A stretch of DNA of 64,000 nt from Orychophragmus violaceus (GCA_030180135.1 CM058238.1:93493507-93557506); one strand, 5' to 3'; shown: positions 1 through 10,825, counted from the stretch's first letter. Numbers and translations are program-made. The notes: generated by a model not told the origin, from the letters alone.

Positions 1-561
1 CCTAAGCAAACTGGACATTGAATGTGAGGTTGATCATTAATGTAATGATCGGATGAATGCATATTTGATATTCATTCGATGTCATCTTTTCTGGGCAGTG
101 TCGATCGACGCACTATGTGTATCGGTCGACACGGATCGACTGTGTCGATCGACACAAAGAGCGTGTTGGTCGACACAACTCGCGGATTAGCAGATTAAAT
201 CGGTTTAATCATTAGTTAATCCCGTTGCGGTTTAAGTCGACATATATAAGATATATGGTCGACCTAAACTCGATTCTAACCTAATTGATAGCCACCAGAA
301 ACAGAAAATAAACCTCTCTGGAGATCAGATCTCTGATAGGCACTAGCATCCCTGCTGTCCAGTTCTGTGTGCGTGTGGATACCAGTAGAGGCGCAGCACT
401 TGAGGCGCTCTAGATCTCGATTATCTGCAAATCTTCCGCTGCTAATCACCAGGTAATCTCCAGATCTGATAAGATTCAATTACATGAACCTGTAGATCCT
501 AGGCTCGGAATTCAGACTAGGATTGCCTAATTGGATTAGGAATCTGCTAGAAATTCCTTCA
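1..561 (+). mobile_element. LTR of Ty1/copia family A, plus orientation, cut by window edge
   Basis: This is the reverse complement, with scattered substitutions and indels, of 2725-3237, so both are the same LTR in opposite orientations. The first ~168 bp of the LTR lie outside the window. It ends ttccttca at 561 (canonical CA end). A TATA-like catatataag sits near 241-250. The stretch 100-185 is expanded relative to the other copy and carries several TCGAYCGA palindromes. It is followed directly by minus-strand protease coding sequence, which is not the arrangement of a normal element. Confidence 0.8.
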
Positions 562-1586
562 ATTCCCCACGCGCAGGTCCACTTGTCCCTTTTCCAACTT
601 CCTACTGTTGCTTAGGCCCTGCATATTTGTACAAATATGAGCACCACAGCCGGTATCCAATACCCAAGAAGTAGAACCAGAAGTAGTAACATTTACTTCT
701 ATAACATAAATACCTGAAGATGAAGTCTCGAAAGTCTTCTTCTTCTTCTTCTTTTCTTCCAAGAATTTGTTGCAATTTCTCTTCCAATTCCCAAGCTCTT
801 TACAGTAATGGCACTTATCAGTCTCAGATGGGCCCCGCTTGGGCTTCGGGGCTGGCGCAGGCGTGTCCTGGTTCTCAACCTGGACTGCCTTGCCCTTTCC
901 CTTACCCTTGCCAAGTTTCTTAAACTTCTTACCTCCATTACCATAAGTACATTAGGAGTGCCCTTCTTGATATTAGGCTCAGCTGTCTTGAGCATGCCAT
1001 GCAGCTCAGTCAACGTCTTCGTCAAGTTGTTCATGTTATAGTTCATAACAAATTGATCATAGCTTGACGGCAGTGACTGCAGAATGATGTCAGTAGCCAA
1101 CTCTTGGCTAATGGGACAATCCAGCCTCCCCAGGTTATCAATATAACCCATCATCTTAATGACATGAGGACTGACTGGACCGTCCTTTGGTAGCTTGCAT
1201 TCAATGAGAGATTTAACCGTCTGGTACCTCTCAGTTCGTGCTTGCTCCTGAAACATACTTTTCAGGCTAGTGATCATCTCCACTGGCGACTCCACGTTCT
1301 CGCATTGCTTTTGCAAATCCGAGTTCATGGTAGCCAACATGAGACAATTCACATCGACCACATCATTAGAGTGCTTATCCCAAGCACTCCTTTCTGCATG
1401 TGGAGCATTGGCTCTCGGTTTTTCAGGGAGAACAGTTTCCAGGACATAGTCCCTTTTCTCCTGCTTGAGAACAATTCTCAAGTTCCGATACCATTCGAGA
1501 AAATTCGATCCAGTTAACTTGTCCTTCTCAAGGACTGATCGCAGGGAGAAAGAGTTATTATGAGTGTTAGTCATAGTTGATGACAA
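562..1586 (-). pseudogene. Ty1/copia gag and start of protease, truncated and frameshifted
   Basis: Reading leftward from an ATG at 1586, the first ~210 residues align well with the gag of the intact copia element at 6848 (shared LEKEKLTG-like, QEQARTER, CPISQELA, LHGMLKTAEPN motifs), so it is the same superfamily branch. Near position 950 the frame shifts by one base; the continuation lies in another frame and contains a basic linker, a zinc knuckle and the protease motif DTGCGAH. In the knuckle the expected histidine is replaced by asparagine (CKELGN against CKELGH in the intact copy), so zinc binding is probably lost. The sequence stops just after the motif LRVGN, where it abuts the LTR ending at 561. 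Integrase, RT and RNase H are missing here. It is a dead remnant; gag would form the particle and protease would process it. Confidence 0.85.
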
Positions 1587-2711
1587 AGAAAGGTAAAAGG
1601 TTTAGTTATGATGTCCAAGGAATGAGAAGTCTTAACTTTTTAAGAAACTCGCATTATATTCAAACAATGTTTCCTCAGATGAATATAATGATCCAAGACC
1701 CATACTTCACTAAATTCAAGTGAGCCACTGGCTATCACTCAACTTTAGCAATCTAGGTAAGCAACAACTTTGCTAGTTATATCCAATATAACTCTTGGTT
1801 GTGGATTGACATCTTATGTCCAATCTACCTGATGTCTCTGAGCGCAAAACGATTTTGATGGCTCATTCAAGTAAACCAATCTTTTCAGTCATGTAATTGT
1901 TGATGTCTTGCACTGCAAGTCCATCAACACGATTACCTCTGTCTTACTCATGAAATTGTGGACATCTTGCACTGCAAGTCTATCGCACAATTAAATGGGT
2001 CTTGACAGTTGACAAGATTGGAAAGACATCATGTATCACTTGATATTTGAATGAGGAACGGAATCATTTAAAACGTTCAGTTTTATTATGTTTTAATTCT
2101 TATAATTAATTGATTTATCTTGCTTCGGTTCTGTGATTTCAGGTTCAATAACCTAATCATCAAATATGATGTCGACCGACACTACTATAATGTCGATCGA
2201 TGCAAGATAACCAAAAGCAATCCGCGATAACCGATCAATCCAATTGATCCGGTTTTGAATACCGGTCAGCGTCGATCGATGCTACATTAGCATCGGTCGA
2301 TGCCAACCTAATCAAACCAATCGCAATTAAACCATTCACAGGGTTCAACCATTATTAACCAAGCTCGATAACCGGTCCAATCCAATTGAACCGATTCATC
2401 AATCTCGCGAGGTTTGTGTCGACCGACGATCGACACTAGGCGAAAACTGAGTTTTTATTCGGGTTTTCGCCCTGTGTCGATCGATGCCGGATTGGCAACG
2501 ATCGACACCATGCGAAAAACCCTAAATTTTATTCGGGCTTTCGCCCTGTGTCGATCGATGCCAATCATGCGAAAAAGCCCTAAAACGTTTTCGAACAGAA
2601 CCCTAAACTAGGTTTTCATGAAAACGAATTTTAGCAAGTTTGTATCAACCATACACAGATTCAGATTCAACTAATCTAATCAACATGCTACAGATTCAAT
2701 GGAACCCTAAA
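1587..2711 (-). other. Untranslated leader of copia family A, rich in TCGATCGA-type palindromes
   Basis: This non-coding stretch lies between the primer-binding site and the gag ATG of the minus-strand remnant. It has no convincing ORF. Between about 2165 and 2570 it holds many copies of variants of (T)GTCGATCGAYGC, e.g. tgtcgatcgatgcc, in both orientations, separated by 20-40 bp. The same motif is in the family's LTR. Confidence 0.6.
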
Positions 2712-2723
2712 GCTCTGATACCA
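2712..2723 (-). other. Primer-binding site (initiator tRNA-Met type)
   Basis: The minus strand reads tggtatcagagc, the usual plant Ty1/copia primer site complementary to initiator tRNA-Met, one base inside the LTR end at 2725. This fixes 2725-3405 as the 5' LTR of a minus-strand element. Confidence 0.85.
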
Positions 2724-2724
2724 C

Positions 2725-3405
2725 TGAAGGAATTTCTAGCAGTTCCTAATCCAATTAGGCAAACCTTGTCTGAATTCCAAGCCTAGGATCTAGGGTTCAT
2801 GTAACTGAATCATGGGATCTCAGAATTACCTGGTAATTAGCAGCGGAAGGTTTGCAGATAATCGAGATCACGAAGAACCTCAAACGCTGTGCCTCTACTG
2901 GTATCCGCACGCACACAAACGGGACAGGAGGGATGCTAGTGCCTGTAAGAGATCTAATCTCTAGAGAGGTTTCTATCTCGTTCTGGTGGCTGTGAATTAG
3001 GTTAGAAACGAGTTTAGGTCGACCATATATCTTATATATGTCGGCTTAAACCACAACGGAATTAACCAACGATTAAACCGTATTAATCTGGTTAATCCGC
3101 GAGTTGCATCGATCGATGCACTATCTGCAACGATCGACACTGCCCCAGAATATTGATATCGAATACATATCAAATATGCATTCACTGGATCATTACATTA
3201 ATGATCAACCTCGTCTTTAACGCCCAGTTTGCTTAGGTGTGTGACCCTGTAGGATCATATAACACTAGCAATGAGTTCTCAACTCATTGATCATAAGTGG
3301 CTTCTAGCAAAGCGTTATGACTACCTAGTGTTATGTGATTGTCTCATCTCGACAATACGACTTTCACTTAGAGCAAGTACAATAGATTTCAGGACATTCC
3401 CAACA
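2725..3405 (-). mobile_element. 5' LTR of copia family A, minus orientation
   Basis: On the minus strand it starts TGTTGGGAATGTCC and ends CCTTCA (TG...CA), 681 bp. It borders the primer site on one side and satellite sequence (gtctcggccatactgactgacggg) on the other. The base stretch agact at 3406-3410 would be the 5-bp target duplication if the other end of the element, outside the window, has the same bases. A TATA-like stretch with dyad symmetry lies near 3024-3040. Confidence 0.85.
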
Positions 3406-4583
3406 AGACTGTCTCGGCCATACTGACTGACGGGATGGAAGCAAAATGACGGGAAGGACTATCTAGGCCATACTAACTGACGGGATGGATTATCCTGACC
3501 GGATGCACCGACGGGAAGGATCCTAAGACCAAAAACAACCCTAATGGACGTAAGGTGTGGAATCCCTGGGCCAAAACTACCAAGGACTAGCATTCTCGCG
3601 GCCAGAACCACTGACGGGATGGAAACGAACTGACGGGAAAGACTTTCTCGTCCATAATAAGTGACGGGATGGATTATCCTGACCGGATGCACCGCCGGGA
3701 AGGATCCTAAGTCCAAAAACCACCCAAAATGACGTAAAGTGTGGAATCCCTCGGCCAAAACAAAAAAAGACTAGCATTCTCGCAGACCGATTGACTGACG
3801 GGATGAAAACGAACTGATGGGAAGGACTATCTCGGCCATACTGACTAACATGATGGATTATCCTGACCAGATGCACCCCCGGGAAGGATTCTAAGGCCAA
3901 AATGCAAGTTTCCATGACCTGGGAAGAATTGGATCGAGTTTTTTTGAAACTATCACGACCAAAATCCTTGAAATGGGATATAAAAGAGGACTGGTGAAGA
4001 AATTTGTGGAAAAAATGACCCGAAAAACCGTCTATGCACCGTGGGAAGGTTATAGCCTACCGAGAACCGAGGTTCCATGACCCAAAAAAAATTGACTCGA
4101 GTTTTTTTGAAACTATCAAGACCCAAACCTCTCAAATGGATAATAGAGAGGTCTGGTGAAGAAATTGGCGGAAAAAACACTGATGGGATAGGATAAACTG
4201 ATCCTATGCACCGGGGGAAGGATACTAAGGCCAAAATGCAAGTTTCCATGACCCGGAAAGAATTGGGTCGAGTTTTTTTGAAACTACCATGACCAACACC
4301 CCTAAAATGGGATATAAAAGAGGTCTGGTGAAGAAATTGGTGGAAAAAAACTGACCCGAAAAACCCCTCCTATGCACCGTGGGAAGGTTACGGCTAGCCG
4401 AGAACCAAGGGTCCATGACCTGAAAAAAATTGGCTCGAGTTTTTTTGAAACTATCACGACCCAAACCCCTCAAATGGATATAAAAGAGATACAGTGAAGA
4501 AATTGGTGAGAAAAAACCACTCAAACTAAAGTTTTGGCCGTAAAGCCGAAATTTATCGATCGCGAACAAGTCTCGGTCAAAAG
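3406..4583. repeat. IGS-like satellite, block 1
   Basis: It starts with GACGGGA-rich modules with a 184-bp period (gactNtctNgNcc starts at 3457, 3641 and 3825). It then passes into ~167-bp modules with gatataaaagag. It ends at ctcggtcaaaag, where the copia element at 4584 interrupts it; the same satellite resumes at 12310 as aaaagtacaaaa. Open frames on the minus strand here are by-products of the repeat. Confidence 0.9.
4579..4583. repeat. Target-site duplication of the copia element, left copy
   Basis: aaaag precedes the 5' LTR and is repeated at 12310-12314. Other satellite copies read ctcggtcaaaagtacaaaa without interruption, which confirms the empty site. Confidence 0.95.
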
Positions 4584-5210
4584 TGTTGGAATTGTGTCCA
4601 GCAATCTCTGTACTGTCTCTATAACGTAAGAGTATGTCAGTGATCAGACATAAGTCATACAATGCTGGGGGTCATGATGGCTTGCTAGAGTCCGCTCATG
4701 ATCTATAAGTCTTGGACTTATTGCCTTTATTGTATGATCCCATATGGGTCACACGCTTAAGCTAGCAGGAAATAATGTTGAAAGGCATAGCAGAAGTACG
4801 ACAAAAGTGCTAGGCATTTGTCGTACTAAGAGAGAATGAATAATGGGTCTGATTAAATGTGATTTAATCAGATTGGGCCCAAAAGCCCAAAAGGGAAGGA
4901 GAAGGCTTTTAATGACTAAAAGCCAAAGTCTCCTTCTCCCTAACCCTAACCCAGCCGCGATTCTCCTCTCTCTCTGCGCCCCATCTCAGCTCGGTCTAGC
5001 AACCAGTTTCCTGTGATTGCGTGTGTGAGCCTTTGGAGGATCCATCTCTCGGTGTATCTCCCTGATCATTGACCTGTTCATCAATTCCGCTGCAAACAAA
5101 CAGGTAAAAGGTGAGATCATATGTTTCTAAATAAGAACACCTAGATCTAATGCATGTTTAGGTTGATATCAATATGAGAATTGAATCAGGATCAACCAAA
5201 ACTTCCAACA
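4584..5210 (+). mobile_element. 5' LTR of the intact copia element
   Basis: 627 bp, starts tgttggaa and ends ttccaaca (inverted ends). It contains an imperfect hairpin, ctgattaaatg/tgatttaatcag, near 4848-4870, paired gggcccaaaagccc boxes and a telobox-like ccctaaccctaaccc at 4938-4952 in the middle of the LTR. Confidence 0.95.
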
Positions 5211-5211
5211 G

Positions 5212-5223
5212 TGGTATCAGAGC
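5212..5223 (+). other. Primer-binding site (initiator tRNA-Met)
   Basis: tggtatcagagc, one base after the 5' LTR. Confidence 0.93.
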
Positions 5224-6847
5224 CATTGGTTCTTAGGTTTCTTGTTTTAGATTCATTGTTTAGGTTGTTAAATCTGATTAGAATTGTTTTTGAATCAATT
5301 ACTGATAAGATAAAACGATTAAGAATCAGAATTGAACTCTAAACACACAAGAAAAATCGCAAAACATGAGCTATATGACTCAGATTTGCGATTGGCCGGG
5401 TATTGGATCAACCGGCTTGGCCGGTTGGTGTGTATGGCCGAGAGGTATGGCCGGTTGGTCGGATCGGACGGATGGATCGAGTCGATCGCGTCGTCCCGAT
5501 CGCTTCCCGGCTGTCCCGCGTGATCGAGGCCGAGTACCGTCCCGACCGTCCCACCCGAACGTCCCGAGCTCGTCCCGTCCAGCTGCATCCCGATCACGTG
5601 AGGCTCGGCCGTCCGTGGATCGTGGATTGAACGCGGCTGGTCGGCTGTGATCGTGTGGATTAGGTCACGGCCATGGATGGTTCGTGACCGGTTCAATCTC
5701 GGTTAGGTGATTCGGTTTAAGATTTAATTAAAATCTTCGTTCTGGTTTAATAAACAGATTAATAATTTTATTAAATCTGGTTAAACCGGAATAAGAAATC
5801 CAATGTCGAAAGAATTATTGGATTTAGTGCCTAAACCAGGATTTCTAATTTGATTTGGTTGGACCAAATAAATTGAGAAAATCCGGTTTAGTAAATAACC
5901 GGTTGACAATTGTGGTCATCGTAGTAATTGAAACTTGGTTAGACCAGTTTTAATGAACCAGACCGGTTATGTCAATTAATTGGACAATTGGGTCATGTCT
6001 TGGACATGGACCAATTCTTGGGCCTCGGGCCAAGAAGTTAAAACAATTGGGCCATTAATTGAGTCATTCTTCAGATTTAAATTTAAAACTTATTTTATAA
6101 AATAAAATTATGAAATTCGATTTTAAATTTTATAAAGTTCCGAAATTTCGAAATTAGAAAGTTTCCAAAATTAGAAGTTTCTGAATTTGCGGGTTTTGGA
6201 TTTTAAAGAAGTTTCTAAAGTTAGAAAGTTTCCGGTTTTAGAAAGTTTCCAATTTTAGAAAGTTTCCAAAAATAGTAGGTTTCCATAAATAGAAAGTTTC
6301 CCGAAATAGTAATCTTCTATTTTGGGAATGATTTTAATAAACCTACGGACCTCAAACAATATCAAGCGTTGGATGTCTTGTCCAGGCTATGTCAGCTGTC
6401 AAAGCCCATTCAATTGCATTCATGGCCTTACAGTGTGAGGATGTCTGCTTTTGCGTGGGTAAGACGGTTTGTGATTCATAAATGTCATTGGGAGTCCCAG
6501 ACATTAATGATTACATGACTGTATAGTCCGGTTTTCTTGACTAGGCCATCGGGAGTCCCGGGCCTTGAGACATCAGGGTGGATTGGGCCTCGGGCCCAGA
6601 TTCACAACCAAGAGTTATATCACGGATATAATTAGCCGATATAGGGCTTACCGATATAAGCTAAGATTGGGTGACGGCCAGTGGCCCACTTTGATCTTAG
6701 TTATATGTGGATCTTGGAATCATTATATTCTATTGAGGGTAACTTAGGTTATTGAATATAATGCATGATTAATCATATTATACTTTAATACGAGATTAAT
6801 CATTTTGAACATATAACTAATAACCTTTTTATTTATATATTTCAGAT
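5224..6847 (+). other. Long untranslated leader of the copia element
   Basis: 1.6 kb without a convincing gene. 5390-5660 is a GC- and CpG-rich patch with repeated ggccggttgg; its short overlapping ORFs on both strands look compositional. 5680-6000 is rich in aaccggtt-type words. 6130-6310 carries a run of agaaagtttcc and relatives (dyad GAAANTTTC) at 15-20 bp spacing. The gag ATG at 6848 follows an AT-rich stretch. Confidence 0.7.
6130..6310 (+). repeat. Cluster of short dyads (agaaagtttcc) in the copia leader
   Basis: At least seven near-copies of agaaagtttcc or aggtttcc within 180 bp, phased at roughly 15-20 bp. They resemble heat-shock elements but have three, not two, bases between GAA and TTC. 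Confidence 0.65.
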
Positions 6848-9800
6848 ATGACTACTACAAGCACACAAAACACGTTCTCGATCCGGTCTGTTCTCGAGAA
6901 GGAGAAGCTGACTGGAACGAACTTCCTGACATGGTCAAGGAACTTGAGGCTGGTCCTCAAGCAGGAGAAGAAGGATTACGTCCTTCGAGATCCCCTCCCC
7001 GAGAGGCCTCTTGCCAATGCTGCCAGGACTCTGCACAATGCTTGGGAAAAGCATTCGTCAGATGAAAATGATGTTTATTGCCTGATGTTGGTGACAATGA
7101 CTCCAGAGCTGCAAAAGCAGTTCGAAAGTGTGTTGTCTCCAATCGAAATCATGGCAAGCCTGAAATCGCTTTTTCAGGAGCAGGCTAGGACCGAGAGGTT
7201 CCAGACAGTTAAGAACCTCTTGGACTGTAAGTTGGCTGCGAATGCGGCAGTGAGTCCTCATGTGTTGAAGATGATGGGTTATCTCGATCATCTTCACAAA
7301 CTCGACTGCCCAATCAGCCAGGAACTTGCCTGCGACATCATTCTGCAGTCTTTACCTGCAAGCTATGATCAGTTCATTCTGAACTTTAACATGCATGGCT
7401 TGAGTAAGACACTGCCTGAGCTTCACGGAATGCTCAAGACTGCAGAGCCCAACTTGAAGAAAACCGCCAAGGACCCCAATGTACTTATGGTACAAAAGGG
7501 CAAGGGGTTTAAGAAGTCTTCTGCTAAGGATAAGGGAAAGGCCAAGGGTGTCCAAGTCGTGGACTCAGACACGCCAAAGCCCAAGCCCAAGTCCAAGGCT
7601 GGGCCTACTGACATGTGCAGGTTCTGCAAAGAACTGGGGCATTGGAGAAGAGATTGCAAGAAATTCCAGGAAGGTCTAAAGGAATTAAAGAAGAAGACTT
7701 TCGAGACTTCTTCATCAGGTATTTTTGTTATAGAAGTTAATACAACTACTTCTGATAATACCTCATGGGTCATGGATACTGGTTGTGGGGCTCATATTTG
7801 TACTAATATGCAGGCACTCAGCAACAGTAGAAGGCTGAAGCAAGGACAAGTGGAACTACGAGTTGGGAATGGAGCGAAAGTTTCAGCACTAGCTGTAGGA
7901 ACTTACTTGTTGTCTTTACCTTCGGGATTGATTTTAGAACTTAATAATTGTTATTTTGTACCTGCTATAAGCAGAAATATTATTTCAATTTCTTTGTTGG
8001 ATTTGGAAGGTTATGATTTTTCAGTTAAGAATAAATTATGTTCCTTCAATCGCAACAATTTGTTCTATGGTTCTGCCCCCCTTACGAATGGGCTTTACAT
8101 ACTCGATCAATCTGCGCCAATTTATAACATTAATACAAAACGGTTTAAACCTAATGAGGAAAACCGAACGTTTCTATGGCATTGTCGTTTAGGGCACATC
8201 AGCGAGAAACGCATCAAGAGGCTCCATTCGAATGGACTTCTTGGCTCATTTGACTTTGAGTCATGTGAGAAATGCGAATCCTGCATGATGGGCAAAATGA
8301 CACGGGCCCCCTTTAATAAACCTAACGAGAGGGCCAGTGACTTATTGGGCCTGATACACACTGATGTGTGTGGCCCAATGTCCACTAATGCAAGAGGAAA
8401 CTATCAGTACTTCATTACCTTCACTGATGATTTCAGTAGGTATGGATATGTTTACTTAATGAAACATAAGTCTGAATCTTTTGAGAAGTTCAGAGAATTC
8501 CAAAATGAAGTACAGAACCAACTTGGCAAAAGCATTAAGGCTCTTCGGTCCGACCGAGGAGGAGAATACTTAAGCCAGGAATTCAGTGATCATCTGAGAG
8601 AGTGTGGGATCGTATCCCAACTCACTCCTCCTGGAACACCTCAATGGAATGGTGTTTCTGAGAGGAGAAATCGGACCTTATTGGATATGGTTCGATCTAT
8701 GATGAGTCACACAGACCTTCCAATATCCCTTTGGGGATATGCTCTGCTAACAGCAGTGTTCACATTAAACAGAGCGCCATCAAAAGCAGTAGCAAAGACA
8801 CCATATGAATTATGGACTGGAGTGGCTCCAGTGCTGTCTTATCTCAGAATTTGGGGTTGTGAAGCCTATGTCAAGAGATTAATCTCAGACAAGCTTACAC
8901 CAAAATCTGACAAATGTTACTTCATTGGTTATCCACGGGAAACCAAGGCTTATTACTTCTATCTACGTTCCGAGAACAAGATCTTTGTTGCCCGGGATTG
9001 TAACTTTCTTGAGAGAGAGTTTCTCTCTAAGAAAGGCAGTGGGAGTAAGGTACTGCTTGAAGAAATTCAAGATGAACAGGATACTGCTCAACCTAATGAG
9101 GAAGAGCAGCAGGAGGATCTACAAGAAATTGTAGAGCCTGAACCTGTAGTACCTGAAGTTCGAAGATCCGGGAGGATCCGTCACGAACCCGAGAGATATC
9201 AGGGATTCCTCGTGACTGACTGTCATGATCTTTTGATCATTGATGGTGATGAACCATCGAACTTCAATCAAGCCATGATGGGCCCAGATTCCTCTAAGTG
9301 GCGCAAGGCCACTGATTCCGAAATGGACTCCATGTCGGTCAACCAAGTATTTTCGTTGGTTGACTTACCCGTTGGTGTAAAAGCCATCGAGTGCAAATGG
9401 ATCTTCAAGAAGAAGATTGACGTGGATGGAAATGTCCAGATTTATAAAGCCAGGTTGGTGGCAAAAGGTTTCAGACAAGTTCACGGTGTGGACTACGATG
9501 AAACCTATTCACCGGTGGCTATGATGAAATCTATTCGGATTCTACTAGCAACTGCAGCTTTTCATGATTATGAAATTTGGCAGATGGACGTGAAAACCGC
9601 CTTCCTGAATGGTATTCTGGAAGAGGATGTGTATATGACACAACCTGACGGTTACATAGATCCAAAGAATGCTGGGAAAGTATGCAAGCTTCATAAATCC
9701 ATTTATGGATTGAAGCAAGCATCGAGGAGCTGGAATCTTCGTTTTGATGAAGCGATCAAGCAATTTGACTTTATCAGAAACGAAGAAGAACAATGCGTGT

Positions 9801-10825
9801 ATAAGAAAACTAGTGGGAGCAAAATCGTTTTTCTTATTCTGTATGTTGATGACATACTGCTTCTCGGAAACGACATTCCAATGCTGAAGTCTGTAAAAGA
9901 CTGGCTTGGAAGTTGTTTTTCCATGAAAGACATGGGTGAAGCCGCATACGTTCTTGGAATTAGGATCTATCGGGATAGACCTAAGAGGCTGATAGGCTTG
10001 TGTCAAGACTCATACATTGACAAAGTCCTACAAAGATTCAGCATGAAAGATTCCAAGAAGGGCTTCACGCCAATGGTACATGGCACGACGCTAAGCAAGA
10101 AGCAGAGCCCTACGTCGGCTGCTGAGCTTGAGCGCATGAAGAATATTCCTTATGCATCTGCAATAGGATCTGTCATGTATGCCATGATCTGTACTCGTCC
10201 TGATGTTGCTTACGCATTGAGCATGACGAGTAGATACCAGTCAAATCCAGGTGAAAACCATTGGATTGCCGTAAAGAACATCTTGAAGTATCTAAGACAT
10301 ACTAAGGATAAGTTCTTAGTGTACGGTGGAAGTGATGTGCTTAAAGTCAGTGGATTCACGGACGCAAGTTTCCAGACAGACACAGATGATTTCCGGTCAC
10401 AGTCCGGTTATGTCTTTTGTCTGAATGGCGGTGCAGTAAGTTGGAGAAGCTCCAAGCAGGACACCGTTGCTGATTCCACTACAGAAGCTGAATATATCGC
10501 CGCCTCGGAAGCAGCGAAGGAAGCTGTTTGGATTCGAAAGTTCATTATGGAACTAGGTGTGATACCAGATGCGGCTGAGCCTCTGGCACTATTTTGTGAC
10601 AACAATGGTGCTATAGCTCAGGCAAAGGAACCAAGATCACACCAGAAATCCAAGCATGTTCAAAGAAGATATCACTTGATACGTGACATCATTAATAGAA
10701 AGGAAGTCAAGATCAGCCGAGTTCCGACAGATGATAACGTCGCTGATCCGTTGACAAAGCCACTCCCAAGGCCTAAGCTCGAGTTCCTGACTGAAGCTGT
10801 AGGCATTAGAAACATTGAAATGTAA
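6848..10825 (+). CDS. Ty1/copia Gag-Pol polyprotein, intact (1325 residues)
   Basis: This single open frame encodes all retrotransposon functions in the copia order gag-protease-integrase-RT-RNase H. Gag occupies about residues 1-250. A CCHC zinc knuckle starts at C257 (CRFCKELGHWRRDC). The protease active site is D310-T-G (DTGCGAH). The integrase has an HHCC finger near 444-490 (H.RLGH...C..C), then catalytic D near 505 (HTDVCGP), D near 568 (RSDRGGEY) and E near 604 (NGVSERRN). RT has KARLVAKGF and QMDVKTAFLNG upstream of the catalytic YVDD at 999-1002. RNase H has TDASF, STTEAEY and SDNNGA-like (CDNNGA) motifs from about 1171, followed by the usual C-terminal ADPLTKPL. Length is normal for plant copia and no stop or frameshift is present. 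The start is the first ATG in frame and matches the gag start of the remnant at 1586. Products act in cytoplasmic particles, then the nucleus. Confidence 0.97.
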   Translation: MTTTSTQNTFSIRSVLEKEKLTGTNFLTWSRNLRLVLKQEKKDYVLRDPLPERPLANAARTLHNAWEKHSSDENDVYCLMLVTMTPELQKQFESVLSPIEIMASLKSLFQEQARTERFQTVKNLLDCKLAANAAVSPHVLKMMGYLDHLHKLDCPISQELACDIILQSLPASYDQFILNFNMHGLSKTLPELHGMLKTAEPNLKKTAKDPNVLMVQKGKGFKKSSAKDKGKAKGVQVVDSDTPKPKPKSKAGPTDMCRFCKELGHWRRDCKKFQEGLKELKKKTFETSSSGIFVIEVNTTTSDNTSWVMDTGCGAHICTNMQALSNSRRLKQGQVELRVGNGAKVSALAVGTYLLSLPSGLILELNNCYFVPAISRNIISISLLDLEGYDFSVKNKLCSFNRNNLFYGSAPLTNGLYILDQSAPIYNINTKRFKPNEENRTFLWHCRLGHISEKRIKRLHSNGLLGSFDFESCEKCESCMMGKMTRAPFNKPNERASDLLGLIHTDVCGPMSTNARGNYQYFITFTDDFSRYGYVYLMKHKSESFEKFREFQNEVQNQLGKSIKALRSDRGGEYLSQEFSDHLRECGIVSQLTPPGTPQWNGVSERRNRTLLDMVRSMMSHTDLPISLWGYALLTAVFTLNRAPSKAVAKTPYELWTGVAPVLSYLRIWGCEAYVKRLISDKLTPKSDKCYFIGYPRETKAYYFYLRSENKIFVARDCNFLEREFLSKKGSGSKVLLEEIQDEQDTAQPNEEEQQEDLQEIVEPEPVVPEVRRSGRIRHEPERYQGFLVTDCHDLLIIDGDEPSNFNQAMMGPDSSKWRKATDSEMDSMSVNQVFSLVDLPVGVKAIECKWIFKKKIDVDGNVQIYKARLVAKGFRQVHGVDYDETYSPVAMMKSIRILLATAAFHDYEIWQMDVKTAFLNGILEEDVYMTQPDGYIDPKNAGKVCKLHKSIYGLKQASRSWNLRFDEAIKQFDFIRNEEEQCVYKKTSGSKIVFLILYVDDILLLGNDIPMLKSVKDWLGSCFSMKDMGEAAYVLGIRIYRDRPKRLIGLCQDSYIDKVLQRFSMKDSKKGFTPMVHGTTLSKKQSPTSAAELERMKNIPYASAIGSVMYAMICTRPDVAYALSMTSRYQSNPGENHWIAVKNILKYLRHTKDKFLVYGGSDVLKVSGFTDASFQTDTDDFRSQSGYVFCLNGGAVSWRSSKQDTVADSTTEAEYIAASEAAKEAVWIRKFIMELGVIPDAAEPLALFCDNNGAIAQAKEPRSHQKSKHVQRRYHLIRDIINRKEVKISRVPTDDNVADPLTKPLPRPKLEFLTEAVGIRNIEM

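Noticed and set aside
4938..4952. Interstitial telomere repeat in the copia LTR
   Set aside because: Only two and a half copies of CCCTAA; a telobox-like word in a promoter is more likely than a telomere remnant.
5366..5650. Overlapping plus- and minus-strand frames of 60-125 codons in the copia leader
   Set aside because: They lie in a CpG-rich patch where stops are rare; residues are low-complexity Arg/Pro/Ser and several frames are open at once.
6130..6310. Standard heat-shock elements in the copia leader
   Set aside because: The repeated word has three bases between GAA and TTC, not two, so it is reported as an unassigned dyad cluster.
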